DNA of 64,000 nt. Origin: Ideonella paludis. Lineage in GTDB: Bacteria; Pseudomonadota; Gammaproteobacteria; Burkholderiales; Burkholderiaceae_C. Each line of letters starts with the position of its first letter. The first letter of the stretch is position 1. The stretch is taken from contig NZ_JAGQDG010000002.1 in NCBI RefSeq assembly GCF_018069865.1, positions 660,929 through 724,928 on the forward strand, given 5' to 3'. Both the position numbers and the translations under genes were made by a program. The notes below the pieces were generated by a model. It was not told the origin of the DNA. It searched no databases and saw only the letters and a program-made list of their open reading frames with translations. Below, piece after piece: positions 29,870 through 38,539 of the stretch.

Positions 29870-30301
29870 TCAGTAGAGGCCGAACAGCTTGGCGCCCAGC
29901 GCCAGCGTCAGCAGAGTGCCCAGCGCCAAGGTGACGATGGCGGAAGACTTGCCTTGCTCTTTGGAGACGCTGTGTGTGGCGTCCATCCAGAGGTGACGAA
30001 CACCGGCAATGAAGTGGTGCAAGTAGCCCCACAGAATGGCCAAGGTCACCAGCTTCACGAACCATGCCGGCGCAACACCGATACCAGCCGTGTAGGCATT
30101 ACGGAAGACTTCGAACGAGATCTCGGAGGTCACGCTCTTGTCGAACAGCCAAATGATGAAAGGCAACAGGAGGAACAGAATTGCCCCGCTGATGCGGTGG
30201 AGGATAGAGACGATGCCCGCCGGGGGAAGCCGGTAGTTGGGCAGATCCGAAAGCGCATTGATATTGCGGAATTCCGGACGCGTCTTGAGCGTGTTTGCCA
30301 T
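29870..30301 (-). CDS. sdhC: succinate dehydrogenase cytochrome b556 subunit
   Basis: 143 residues from ATG at 30301. Three membrane helices; the conserved quinone-site motif SILHRISG near residue 32-39 and the haem-ligand region HHFIAGVRHLWMD. First gene of the leftward sdhCDAB-sdhE-gltA operon. The 120-bp gap to the gntR-type gene has no palindrome like the ones before mdh and acnB, so sdh may not belong to that regulon. Confidence 0.96.
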   Translation of the reverse strand: MANTLKTRPEFRNINALSDLPNYRLPPAGIVSILHRISGAILFLLLPFIIWLFDKSVTSEISFEVFRNAYTAGIGVAPAWFVKLVTLAILWGYLHHFIAGVRHLWMDATHSVSKEQGKSSAIVTLALGTLLTLALGAKLFGLY

Positions 30302-30421
30302 GGGTCGGTCCTTGTTGTGGTCGCTCGGGAAGTAATCGCGATGAAACCTGAGGATTTTATTGCATCGCAGCAAGCTTTCAGGGGCCTTGCCACATCTGAC
30401 GTTGCAGCTATTTGCGCAAGC

Positions 30422-31210
30422 TCACTGCAACTCATTTCTGTAGTAGTGAGCCAACGTGTTATAGAGCCCGCGCCGCAATTCGACGGGCTTGTCACCATAG
30501 GTGTGTGAGAGACGCTCCACGCTCAACAACGGGGAGCCCGCCGCCACCTGCATCAATTCAGCCGTCGCAGCATCCGCCGCCACGGCCCTGATCTTCTCTT
30601 CGGCCCGGATCATGCGCACCCCAAAATCCGTTTCAAAAAGACCATACATCGGTCCAGCATATTGACTCAATCGCTCTGCGGTCAGGCCCTTGAACAGGCC
30701 TGAGGGCAGCCAAATCTCGTCCAGCACAACAGGCTGCCCATTGCGCGCCAAAGTTCGGCGCACCAACAGCGCACTCTCACCCGCCTTCAAACCCAAGGCT
30801 TTGGCAACGTCTTGAGGCGCACGCATGCGCTTGCAATCCAAAAAACGACGCGCCATGCCGCTTGCAGGCCCAGCGTCGGGCGTCAGGCGCAAGAAGCGGT
30901 ACTGGGTATTCTCTTCGGCATGCGTCGCAACGAATGTACCCTTGCCTTGCCGACGGACCAGCAAATTCTCGGTCGCAAGCTCATCAATGGCTTTGCGCAC
31001 CGTCCCTTGGCTGACACGATAGCGCGCTGCCAATTCCACCTCGCTGGGAATGGCCTCTCCGGGCTTCCACTCACCGCCCTGCAGGCTGCGCACCAACAAA
31101 GCCTTGATCTGCTGATACAAAGGGCTGAAGGCCGGACCAGCAGGCAAGGCCGGTTCAGCATCAGGCGAGTCTTGGGGTAAAGCAGCAGGCATGGGGCGGG
31201 ATTGCAGCAC
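30422..31210 (-). CDS. GntR-family (HutC/UTRA) transcriptional regulator
   Basis: 262 residues if the GTG at 31210 is used, 256 from the ATG at 31192; the start is uncertain. Winged-helix GntR domain (about 30-95: YQQIKALLVRSLQGGEWKPG, SQGTVRKAIDELATENLLVR) and a C-terminal UTRA ligand-binding domain (about 105-255: LARNGQPVVLDEIWLP, GPMYGLFETDFGVRM). HutC-type proteins are usually repressors released by a small ligand. It is divergent from mdh, with an 18-bp palindrome between them and the same core in the acnB promoter, so it is a likely TCA-cycle regulator. Confidence 0.9.
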   Translation of the reverse strand: MLQSRPMPAALPQDSPDAEPALPAGPAFSPLYQQIKALLVRSLQGGEWKPGEAIPSEVELAARYRVSQGTVRKAIDELATENLLVRRQGKGTFVATHAEENTQYRFLRLTPDAGPASGMARRFLDCKRMRAPQDVAKALGLKAGESALLVRRTLARNGQPVVLDEIWLPSGLFKGLTAERLSQYAGPMYGLFETDFGVRMIRAEEKIRAVAADAATAELMQVAAGSPLLSVERLSHTYGDKPVELRRGLYNTLAHYYRNELQ

Positions 31211-31244
31211 ATCCCCAATAGGGTCGTCCAGACTTATCCGATTG

Positions 31245-31262
31245 ATGTCTTATATAAGACAT
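31245..31262. promoter_or_regulatory. probable GntR operator (gntR-mdh)
   Basis: ATGTCTTATATAAGACAT is a perfect 18-bp palindrome. It lies 35 bases upstream of gntR and 8 bases before the mdh -35. The core TCTTATATAAGA recurs in the acnB promoter. Confidence 0.85.
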
Positions 31263-31269
31263 AAGAATA

Positions 31270-31298
31270 TTGACACTCCTCGGGTTGACCCTTAGACT
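31270..31298 (+). promoter_or_regulatory. mdh promoter
   Basis: TTGACA at 31270-31275, 17-base spacer, TAGACT at 31293-31298. The leader to the mdh ATG is then about 135 bases. Confidence 0.65.
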
Positions 31299-31440
31299 CG
31301 CCGCTACACTCACGTGTTCGTCTCCCAGCCGGGTTCATGCCGGTGTCAGCCTGCTTAGCGATACTCCGCAGCGCCGACGCCCACCGAACACCTGCGCGGT
31401 GTGCGTCTCACACTTTCCCCCACTTCCCGGAGTTATCACC

Positions 31441-32427
31441 ATGAGCAAGAAACCCGTTCGCGTGGCCGTCACTGGCGCCGCTGGTCAAATCGGCTATGCC
31501 CTGTTGTTCCGCATTGCCTCCGGCGAAATGCTGGGCAAGGACCAGCCCGTCATCCTGCAACTGCTGGAGATCCCGGACGAAAAGGCCCAGAACGCGCTCA
31601 AGGGCGTGATCATGGAACTGGAAGACTGCGCCTTCCCGCTGCTGGCTGGCATTGAGGCCCACGCTGACCCGATGACCGCCTTCAAGGACACGGACTACGC
31701 CCTGCTCGTCGGCGCACGTCCTCGTGGCCCCGGCATGGAGCGTGCCGACCTGCTGGCTGCCAACGCCCAGATCTTCACCGCCCAGGGCAAGGCCCTGAAC
31801 GCCGTCGCCTCGCGCAATGTGCGCGTGCTGGTGGTCGGCAACCCTGCCAACACCAACGCCTACATCGCCATGAAGTCGGCCCCGAATCTGCCGGCCAAGA
31901 ACTTCACCGCCATGCTGCGCCTGGACCACAACCGTGCTGCCAGCCAAATCGCCGCCAAGATCGGCTGCGCTGTGGGCGACATCGAAAAGTTGGCCGTTTG
32001 GGGCAACCACTCGCCCACCATGTACGCGGACTACCGCTTCGCCACGGTCAACGGCAAGTCGGTCAAGGACACCATCAACGACCACGACTGGAATGCCAAC
32101 ACCTTCTTGCCCACCGTGGGCAAGCGCGGTGCCGCCATCATCGCCGCTCGCGGCCTGTCTTCTGCCGCATCGGCGGCTAACGCTGCCATCGACCACATGC
32201 GCGACTGGGCCCTGGGCACCAATGGCAAGTGGGTCACCATGGGCATTCCGTCCAATGGCGAATACGGCATCCCCAAGGAAGTCATGTTCGGCTACCCCGT
32301 CACCTGCGAAGGCGGCGAGTACAAGATTGTTGAAGGCCTGCCCATCGACGCCTTCTCGCAAGAGTGCATCAACAAGACGCTGGCTGAGCTCGAAGGCGAA
32401 AAAGACGGCGTCAAGCATCTGCTCTGA
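31441..32427 (+). CDS. mdh: malate dehydrogenase
   Basis: 328 residues, type 2 (cytosolic-like) MDH; NAD-dependent malate/oxaloacetate conversion. The ATG at 31441 follows CCCGGAG. NAD fold [19 protein letters not shown], substrate-loop arginines [23 protein letters not shown], and the catalytic His in [12 protein letters not shown]. The late [19 protein letters not shown] is typical. A strong terminator follows, so mdh may be transcribed mostly alone. Confidence 0.98.
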   Translation: MSKKPVRVAVTGAAGQIGYALLFRIASGEMLGKDQPVILQLLEIPDEKAQNALKGVIMELEDCAFPLLAGIEAHADPMTAFKDTDYALLVGARPRGPGMERADLLAANAQIFTAQGKALNAVASRNVRVLVVGNPANTNAYIAMKSAPNLPAKNFTAMLRLDHNRAASQIAAKIGCAVGDIEKLAVWGNHSPTMYADYRFATVNGKSVKDTINDHDWNANTFLPTVGKRGAAIIAARGLSSAASAANAAIDHMRDWALGTNGKWVTMGIPSNGEYGIPKEVMFGYPVTCEGGEYKIVEGLPIDAFSQECINKTLAELEGEKDGVKHLL

Positions 32428-32460
32428 TCCGCACTTTCAGCATTCAAGCTGTTAGATTGA

Positions 32461-32484
32461 AAGGCTGCCCCTGGGCAGCCTTTT
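32461..32484 (+). terminator. intrinsic terminator after mdh
   Basis: GGCTGCCC-CT-GGGCAGCC stem followed by TTTTCT. Confidence 0.88.
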
Positions 32485-32518
32485 CTCATTCTTCGATGCA
32501 CAAACCCTGGCATTCATC

Positions 32519-33541
32519 ATGTCTGCACTGACCCCTCCTCACCTGGCACTGGTCGAAGATGGCCCCGCCGCCCCCGATCTGCCCGTCTGCGACCATTACT
32601 GTGGCGTCGAGGCCCGCATGCGCAAGAGCCTGGAGCTGCAGGCTGAGTGGGGCCCTGTGTTTGACGTGACGCTGGACGGCGAGGACGGTGCGCCAGTGGG
32701 TGGCGAGGTCGAACATGCTCACCTGATGGCCGAATTGCTGACCTCCCCGCTGAATGCGCATGGGCGCGTCGGCGCACGCGTAGTGCCCGCTTCGCATGCC
32801 GCATTCGAGGCCATGCTGGAAGTCTTGATTCCCAAGGCCGGCCACCGCATGGCCTATCTGATGATCCCCAAGCCAGAAAGCCTGGCGGACATTCAGCGCG
32901 CCGCCGACGCGGTCGACGCCTTGAGCAAGTCAGATGGTCTTGCACGCCGCATTCCCTTGCATGCCTTGGTGGAGACTCACGGCGCCCTGCAGGCCGTCCA
33001 CAGCCTGGCGGCCCACCCCCGTCTGGAGTCTTTGTCTTTCGGCTTGATGGACTTTGTATCCGCCCACCGCGGCGCCATTCCTCAAAGTGCCATGGGCGCC
33101 GTCGGACAGTTTGAACACCCCTTGGTGCTGCGGGCCAAGCTAGAGATCGCTGCTGCCTGCCATGCGCATGCCAAAGTGCCTTCGCACTGCGTCGTCACCG
33201 AATTCAAGGACCAAACCGCCTTGAAGGCCGCCGCGCTGCAAGCCTCGCAGCGTCTGGGCTATACCCGCATGTGGAGCATCCACCCCGACCAGATCCGCAC
33301 CATCGTCCAAGCCTTCACCCCCAGCGCCAGCGAGGTGGAGCAAGCGGCGCAGATTCTTTTGGCGGCCCAGGCTGCGCACTGGGGCCCCATTCGCCACCAA
33401 CATCAGGGGCGAGAACAACTGCACGACCGCGCCAGTTACCGTTACTTCTGGCAAGTGCTGCAACGCGCACATCGCACATCATTTGCGCAAGGCCCGCAGC
33501 TTCCCCCTGAAGTGCAGCCTTTCTTTCAGCACTTGGGCTAA
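32519..33541 (+). CDS. HpcH/HpaI aldolase / citrate lyase beta-like protein
   Basis: 340 residues. TIM-barrel CitE-like fold: DHYCGVEARMRKSLELQ, FDVTLDGEDGAPVGGE with acidic metal ligands, VPASHAAFEAMLEVLIPKAG, HALVETHGALQAVHSLAAHP, LSFGLMDFVSAHRG and TRMWSIHPDQI. Related enzymes cleave malyl-CoA or citramalyl-CoA. No citrate lyase alpha or gamma subunit is nearby, so it is not citrate lyase itself. Its place between mdh and acnB hints at C4-acid/CoA-thioester chemistry. Confidence 0.82.
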   Translation: MSALTPPHLALVEDGPAAPDLPVCDHYCGVEARMRKSLELQAEWGPVFDVTLDGEDGAPVGGEVEHAHLMAELLTSPLNAHGRVGARVVPASHAAFEAMLEVLIPKAGHRMAYLMIPKPESLADIQRAADAVDALSKSDGLARRIPLHALVETHGALQAVHSLAAHPRLESLSFGLMDFVSAHRGAIPQSAMGAVGQFEHPLVLRAKLEIAAACHAHAKVPSHCVVTEFKDQTALKAAALQASQRLGYTRMWSIHPDQIRTIVQAFTPSASEVEQAAQILLAAQAAHWGPIRHQHQGREQLHDRASYRYFWQVLQRAHRTSFAQGPQLPPEVQPFFQHLG

Positions 33542-33630
33542 GGTCCACAGGAAGACTGTTCACGTTCCGTCACAGTCGCTGCCCTCGGGGTGGTGACAAT
33601 GGCCCCTGAGTTTTGATTTGGAGACACCGG

Positions 33631-34122
33631 ATGATTCGTCCTTTTATCGCTGCGGCGACTGCCCTGGCTTGTATGTTGAGTGCCGCATCTGCGGGGGCCA
33701 CAGAGCCCGTCAAAAAGGCTGCGGCCAAAGCCAAGGCCGTGAAGGCCACCAAAGCTGAGCCGCCCTTACCTGCTGCCGAAGATGAGCAATTGGCTGCTGC
33801 AGCCATGACCCATTTCGGCGATTACCAATGCGAGCAAAGCAAGTCGGTCCAGGTAGCCATGAACCCCAAGTTCGACGGCTATGTGGATGTGCTCTTTGGT
33901 AAACAGCGCTGGACCATGAAGCCGGTGCTGTCCTCGACCGGGGCGCTGCGCCTAGAAGATGTCAAGGGCCAAACCATGATGCTGCAGATTGCTCACAAGT
34001 CCATGCTCATGGACGTCAAAGTTGGCCGGCGAATCGTGGACGAATGTATGCACGAAAAGCAAGCCCAAGCCAAGGCCGAGGCTCAAGCCCAACCTGCCGC
34101 CCCCTCCATGATGGGCAACTGA
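33631..34122 (+). CDS. small secreted protein, uncharacterised (weakly MliC-like)
   Basis: 163 residues from ATG at 33631 (six codons inside the longest frame). Signal peptide MIRPFIAAATALACMLSAAS ending SAGA. A Lys/Ala-rich stretch follows (25-50), then a compact beta-rich core (60-140): HFGDYQCEQSKSVQVAMNPK, YVDVLFGKQRWTMKPVLSS, and MLMDVKVGRRIVDECM, with two cysteines likely to be bridged. The Cys-framed beta pattern recalls the lysozyme-inhibitor MliC fold, but the match is weak. The Gln/Ala tail ends PSMMGN. Its neighbours are TCA enzymes. Confidence 0.7.
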   Translation: MIRPFIAAATALACMLSAASAGATEPVKKAAAKAKAVKATKAEPPLPAAEDEQLAAAAMTHFGDYQCEQSKSVQVAMNPKFDGYVDVLFGKQRWTMKPVLSSTGALRLEDVKGQTMMLQIAHKSMLMDVKVGRRIVDECMHEKQAQAKAEAQAQPAAPSMMGN

Positions 34123-34148
34123 CCCCGCCCATTGCTGCACATCTGTTG

Positions 34149-34175
34149 AAGGCGCCTCCCTGGAGGCGCCTTTTT
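34149..34175 (+). terminator. intrinsic terminator before acnB
   Basis: GGCGCCTCC-CT-GGAGGCGCC, a perfect 9-bp stem, followed by TTTTTC. Confidence 0.92.
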
Positions 34176-34268
34176 CTTGGGCCTTGCCCCTGCCACTCAC
34201 TCGGACACAGGCTCTGGTGTCAGGATGCTCAGACCACAATCTCCCCCGCCAAGATACAGAGACAGGGC

Positions 34269-34296
34269 TTGGCAAGTCTTATATAAGATATAAAAT
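34269..34296 (+). promoter_or_regulatory. acnB promoter with embedded operator
   Basis: TTGGCA at 34269-34274, 16-base spacer, TAAAAT at 34291-34296. The palindrome TCTTATATAAGA (34277-34288) occupies the spacer, so a bound regulator would block polymerase. The core is identical to that between gntR and mdh. Confidence 0.75.
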
Positions 34297-34343
34297 ACGG
34301 TAGATACCCTGATCTTCACTCACCGCCCCTCAGGAGCCTAGAC

Positions 34344-36935
34344 ATGCTGCAAGCCTATCGCCAACATGCCGCCGAACGCGCCGCGCTCGGTATCCCGCCG
34401 CTGCCCCTTGACGCCAAGCAGGTCGATGCCCTGATCGAGCTGATCAAGAACCCTCCGGCTGGCGAAGATGCTTTCCTGCTGGACTTGCTCACCCACCGCG
34501 TGCCCCCGGGCGTGGACGACGCTGCCAAGGTCAAGGCCAGCTTCTTGGCGGCCGTGGCCCATGGTGACCTCAAGGTCGGTTTGATCAGCAAAGCCAAAGC
34601 CACCGAGCTGCTGGGCACCATGGTGGGCGGCTACAACGTGCACCCCCTGATTGAGCTGCTGGACGACGCCGAAGTCGCCGGCGTGGCCGCCGAAGGTCTG
34701 AAGAAGACCTTGCTGATGTTCGATTACTTCAACGACGTGGCTGCCAAGGCCAAGGCCGGCAACGCCAAAGCCAAGGAAGTGATGCAAAGCTGGGCCGATG
34801 CCGAGTGGTTCACCAGCCGTCCCGAAGTGCCCAAGACCATCACCGTCACCGTCTTCAAGGTGCCTGGTGAAACCAACACCGACGACCTGTCGCCCGCTCC
34901 CGACGCTTGGAGCCGCCCAGACATCCCGCTGCACTATCTGGCCATGCTGAAGAACACCCGCGCTGATGCGGCCTTCAAGCCCGAAGAAGACGGCAAGCGC
35001 GGCCCCATGCAGTTCATCGAAGACCTGAAGAAAAAGGGCAACTTGGTTGCCTATGTAGGCGACGTGGTGGGCACCGGCTCCAGCCGCAAGTCGGCCACCA
35101 ACTCGGTGGTCTGGGCCACCGGCCAAGACATCCCCTTCGTGCCCAACAAGCGCTTTGGTGGCGTGACCCTGGGCGGCAAGATCGCCCCCATCTTCTTCAA
35201 CACCCAAGAAGACTCCGGCTCCCTGCCCATCGAAGTGGACGTGAGCAAGCTGGAGATGGGCGATGTCATCGACATCCTGCCCTACGACGGCAAGATCATG
35301 AAGGCTGGCACTGAAGTCACGGCCTTCAAGCTCAAGAGCGACGTGCTGTTCGACGAAGTGCGCGCCGGCGGCCGTATCAACCTGATCATCGGCCGCAGCC
35401 TGACGGCCAAGGCCCGTGAGTTCCTGGGCCTGCCTGCGTCCACCCAGTTCCGCCTGCCCACCGCGCCGGCCGCCACCAAGGCTGGCTTCACGCTGGCACA
35501 AAAGATGGTCGGCCGTGCCGTCGGCATGCCCGAAGGCCAAGGCGTGCGCCCCGGCACCTATTGCGAGCCCAAGATGACCACCGTGGGCTCGCAAGACACC
35601 ACCGGCCCGATGACCCGTGACGAGCTGAAGGACTTGGCTTGCCTGGGCTTCTCGGCCGACTTGGTGATGCAATCGTTCTGCCACACCGCCGCCTACCCCA
35701 AGCCCGTGGATGCCAAGATGCACCGCGAGCTGCCGGCCTTCATCTCCAACCGTGGCGGCGTGGCCTTGCGCCCCGGCGACGGCGTGATCCACTCTTGGCT
35801 CAACCGCTTGCTGCTGCCCGATACCGTGGGCACCGGCGGCGACAGCCACACCCGCTTCCCCATCGGCATCTCCTTCCCCGCGGGCTCCGGCCTCGTGGCC
35901 TTCGGTGCTGCCACCGGCGTGATGCCCTTGGACATGCCCGAATCCGTGCTGGTGCGCTTCAAAGGCCAGATGCAACCCGGTGTCACCCTGCGTGACCTGG
36001 TCCATGCCATCCCGCTGTACGCCATCAAGGCCGGTCTGTTGACCGTGGCCAAGGCCGGCAAGAAGAATGTCTTCTCCGGTCGCATCCTGGAGATCGAAGG
36101 CCTGCCAGACCTGAAGGTCGAGCAAGCATTTGAACTGAGCGACGCTTCGGCTGAGCGCTCGGCCGCAGGTTGCACCATCAAGCTCAACAAGGAGCCTGTG
36201 GCGGAGTACCTGACCTCAAACATCGTGTTGATGAAGAACATGATCGCCGACGGCTATGCCGACGCCAAGACGCTGCAGCGCCGCATCGAGAAGGTCGAAG
36301 CCTGGTTGGCCAACCCGCAGTTGCTGGAAGCCGACAAGGACGCCGAGTACGCCGCCGTGATCGAGATCGACCTGGCCGACATCAAGGAGCCCATCGTCTG
36401 CTGCCCCAACGACCCAGACGACGCCAAGTTCCTGTCTGAAGTCGCAGGCACCAAGATCGACGAGGCCTTCATTGGCTCGTGCATGACCAACATCGGCCAC
36501 TTCCGCGCGGCCGCCACGGTCTTGGGCGGCGCCCGTGACATCCCCGTCAAGCTCTGGGTGGCACCGCCCACCAAGATGGACGCCTCCGAGCTGATGAAGG
36601 AAGGCCACTACGCCAACTTCGGCGCCGCCGGTGCCCGCACCGAAATGCCGGGCTGCAGCCTGTGCATGGGCAACCAGGCCCAAGTGCGCGAAGGCGCGAC
36701 GGTCATCTCCACCTCCACCCGCAACTTCCCCAACCGCTTGGGCAAGAACACCAATGTGTTCCTGGGCTCGGCCGAGTTGGCCGCTGTGGCGTCCAAGCTG
36801 GGCAAGCTGCCGACCAAGGAAGAGTACCTGGCGGCCACCGGCGTGATTACGGCGAAGGCGGATCAGATCTACAAGTACATGAACTTCGACCAGATCGAAG
36901 AGTACGTGGACAATGCCAAGAGCGTGACCGCCTGA
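34344..36935 (+). CDS. acnB: aconitate hydratase B
   Basis: 863 residues, the usual AcnB length. Isomerises citrate to isocitrate with a [4Fe-4S] cluster. Domain order typical of AcnB: a HEAT-like N-terminal domain (about 1-160: [20 protein letters not shown]), then the swivel domain (about 165-370) with [19 protein letters not shown], then the cluster domains. Cluster cysteines lie in [16 protein letters not shown] and [25 protein letters not shown] is also present. Control by the GntR-type protein is inferred from the operator. Confidence 0.98.
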   Translation: MLQAYRQHAAERAALGIPPLPLDAKQVDALIELIKNPPAGEDAFLLDLLTHRVPPGVDDAAKVKASFLAAVAHGDLKVGLISKAKATELLGTMVGGYNVHPLIELLDDAEVAGVAAEGLKKTLLMFDYFNDVAAKAKAGNAKAKEVMQSWADAEWFTSRPEVPKTITVTVFKVPGETNTDDLSPAPDAWSRPDIPLHYLAMLKNTRADAAFKPEEDGKRGPMQFIEDLKKKGNLVAYVGDVVGTGSSRKSATNSVVWATGQDIPFVPNKRFGGVTLGGKIAPIFFNTQEDSGSLPIEVDVSKLEMGDVIDILPYDGKIMKAGTEVTAFKLKSDVLFDEVRAGGRINLIIGRSLTAKAREFLGLPASTQFRLPTAPAATKAGFTLAQKMVGRAVGMPEGQGVRPGTYCEPKMTTVGSQDTTGPMTRDELKDLACLGFSADLVMQSFCHTAAYPKPVDAKMHRELPAFISNRGGVALRPGDGVIHSWLNRLLLPDTVGTGGDSHTRFPIGISFPAGSGLVAFGAATGVMPLDMPESVLVRFKGQMQPGVTLRDLVHAIPLYAIKAGLLTVAKAGKKNVFSGRILEIEGLPDLKVEQAFELSDASAERSAAGCTIKLNKEPVAEYLTSNIVLMKNMIADGYADAKTLQRRIEKVEAWLANPQLLEADKDAEYAAVIEIDLADIKEPIVCCPNDPDDAKFLSEVAGTKIDEAFIGSCMTNIGHFRAAATVLGGARDIPVKLWVAPPTKMDASELMKEGHYANFGAAGARTEMPGCSLCMGNQAQVREGATVISTSTRNFPNRLGKNTNVFLGSAELAAVASKLGKLPTKEEYLAATGVITAKADQIYKYMNFDQIEEYVDNAKSVTA

Positions 36936-36966
36936 AACCCCTGAAAGGCCGCAAGGCCTTCAGCCC

Positions 36967-36996
36967 AAAGCCCAGCGCGCAAGCCCTGGGCTTTTT
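36967..36996 (+). terminator. intrinsic terminator after acnB
   Basis: AAAGCCCAG pairs with CTGGGCTTT across a 10-base loop and runs into TTTTTCTTT. Confidence 0.88.
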
Positions 36997-37029
36997 CTTT
37001 GGCTCTACCACTGGCGTGAAGCCTCTGCC

Positions 37030-37836
37030 ATGACTGACTGCAACCTCCAAAGCCTGCTGCGCGCCCACCGCTCCATCCGTGCCTTCAAGCCTGACGATGT
37101 GCCCACCGAGCTCACGGACGGCCTGCTCGAAGCCGCCATCCTCGGCAGCTCCAGCTCGGGCAATCTCAACACCTATGCGGTGGTCGAGACGCGAGATGCG
37201 GCGCGCAAGGCCGAGTTGTTCCGCCTGCACGGCGAGCAAGCCATGATCTTGCAAGCGCCGGTGATGCTGACTTTTTGCGCCGAGGCGCGGCGCACGCGCG
37301 ACTGGCTGGCGCGGCATGAGGCGAGGGACAACTTCAACAACTTCCACGGCTTTCTGGTGGCCGCCTTTGACGCCTTGATCCTTGCGCAAAGCATGGCCTT
37401 GGCCTGCGAGGCCGAGGGCTTGGGCATTTGCTACCTGGGCACCACCTTGAACGCTGCGCCAGAGATCGCCCGCTTCTTGGCGCTGCCGCCAGGCACCCTG
37501 CCCGTGACCAGCTTGGTGCTGGGCTGGCCCGCTGAAGTGCCCCAGCCGCGCGACCGCCTGCCCCTGGCCGCTTACCTGCATCGCGAGCGTTATCAGCGCG
37601 CCCAGCCTGAGCAGATCGACGCGCTGTATGCCCAGCGGGACGAGCGCGGCCTGCAGCGCTACCAAAGCCTGAGCGCCGATGCACGCCAGCGCTGGGCTGA
37701 GCATGGCATCACCTCCTTGGCGCAGTTCTACACCTCAGAGCTGAAGTACTCGCCCATCGCCATGCAAGGCATTTCCCGCGAGCTCTTGGCCTTGCTCGAA
37801 CAGCAAGACTTCATGAACAACGGCGATGCTGCTTGA
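37030..37836 (+). CDS. NADPH-dependent nitroreductase-family protein
   Basis: 268 residues. Nitroreductase fold with FMN-binding features: RAHRSIRAFKPDDVP at the start (Arg/Ser phosphate contacts), SSSGNLNTYAVVE, and the late AEGLGICYLGTTL with ALPPGTLPVTSLVLGWP. The extra C-terminal tail (about 190-268) resembles the NfsA/FRP group that prefers NADPH. The natural substrate is unknown. The stop is 44 bases before the ABC ATPase start, so it may share its transcript. Confidence 0.88.
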   Translation: MTDCNLQSLLRAHRSIRAFKPDDVPTELTDGLLEAAILGSSSSGNLNTYAVVETRDAARKAELFRLHGEQAMILQAPVMLTFCAEARRTRDWLARHEARDNFNNFHGFLVAAFDALILAQSMALACEAEGLGICYLGTTLNAAPEIARFLALPPGTLPVTSLVLGWPAEVPQPRDRLPLAAYLHRERYQRAQPEQIDALYAQRDERGLQRYQSLSADARQRWAEHGITSLAQFYTSELKYSPIAMQGISRELLALLEQQDFMNNGDAA

Positions 37837-37879
37837 TGGGCACGCGTCTGTGCATGGCTTGGTCAGAGAGAATTCCCCC

Positions 37880-38539
37880 ATGAGTCCTCTCTTGCGCGCC
37901 CAAGGTCTGGCCAAAGCCTATGGCGACAGCGCCGTGTTTCGGGCCGTCGACTTAACGCTGGAGCGCGGTGAGTTGGTGGCGTTGCTGGGTGAGTCGGGCA
38001 CGGGCAAATCGACGCTGCTCAATTGCCTGGCTGGATTGGACGAGCCTGACGCCGGCACGATAGACATCGACGGACAATGCCTCGCAGAGCTCGATGAAGC
38101 GGGTCGCGCCGAGCTGCGCCGGGCCAAACTGGGTTTTGTGTTCCAGGCCTTTCATGTGCTGCCCCACCTAAGCGTGGCGCAAAACGTGGCCCTGCCCTTG
38201 CTGCTGCTGCACCGGCCCGACCCCGCGCGGGTGCAAGCCATGCTGGACGCGGTGGGCTTGGGCAGCTTGGGCGCACGCCTGCCCCGCCAGCTCTCTGGCG
38301 GTCAGTTGCAGAGGGTCGCCATCGCGCGGGCCTTGGTGCACCAACCTGCTTTGATCCTGGCCGATGAGCCCACCGGCAACCTGGACGCCCGCCATGCGCG
38401 AGAGGTGATGGACCTGCTGCTGGCTCAGGTGCGCGCCGAAGGGGCCGCCTGCTTGCTGGTCACCCACTCTGAGCAGGCCGCAGCACGCGCGGACCGAGCA
38501 CTGCGGCTGGACGAACAGGGAATCCGCCCGTGGGCCTGA
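37880..38539 (+). CDS. ABC transporter ATP-binding protein (LolD/AttE-like)
   Basis: 219 residues from ATG at 37880. Complete ABC ATPase of the MacB/LolD class: Walker A GESGTGKST, Q-loop FVFQAFHVLPHLS, signature LSGGQLQRVA, Walker B LILADEPTGNLDA, and the H-loop LLVTHS. Works with the 862-residue permease, overlapping it by 10 bases. The trio with the downstream CrtC/AttH-like protein is the AttEFGH-type arrangement, thought to act on envelope lipids or lipoproteins. Confidence 0.94.
   Translation: MSPLLRAQGLAKAYGDSAVFRAVDLTLERGELVALLGESGTGKSTLLNCLAGLDEPDAGTIDIDGQCLAELDEAGRAELRRAKLGFVFQAFHVLPHLSVAQNVALPLLLLHRPDPARVQAMLDAVGLGSLGARLPRQLSGGQLQRVAIARALVHQPALILADEPTGNLDARHAREVMDLLLAQVRAEGAACLLVTHSEQAAARADRALRLDEQGIRPWA

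Noticed and set aside
32519..33541. Citrate lyase beta subunit proper
   Set aside because: No alpha, gamma or ligase gene is adjacent; a malyl- or citramalyl-CoA lyase-like role fits better.
34338..36125. 595-codon open frame antisense to acnB, and similar frames opposite sdhA, gltA and mdh
   Set aside because: Antisense shadows of strongly biased core genes, with long His/Gly/Val runs and no domain motifs.
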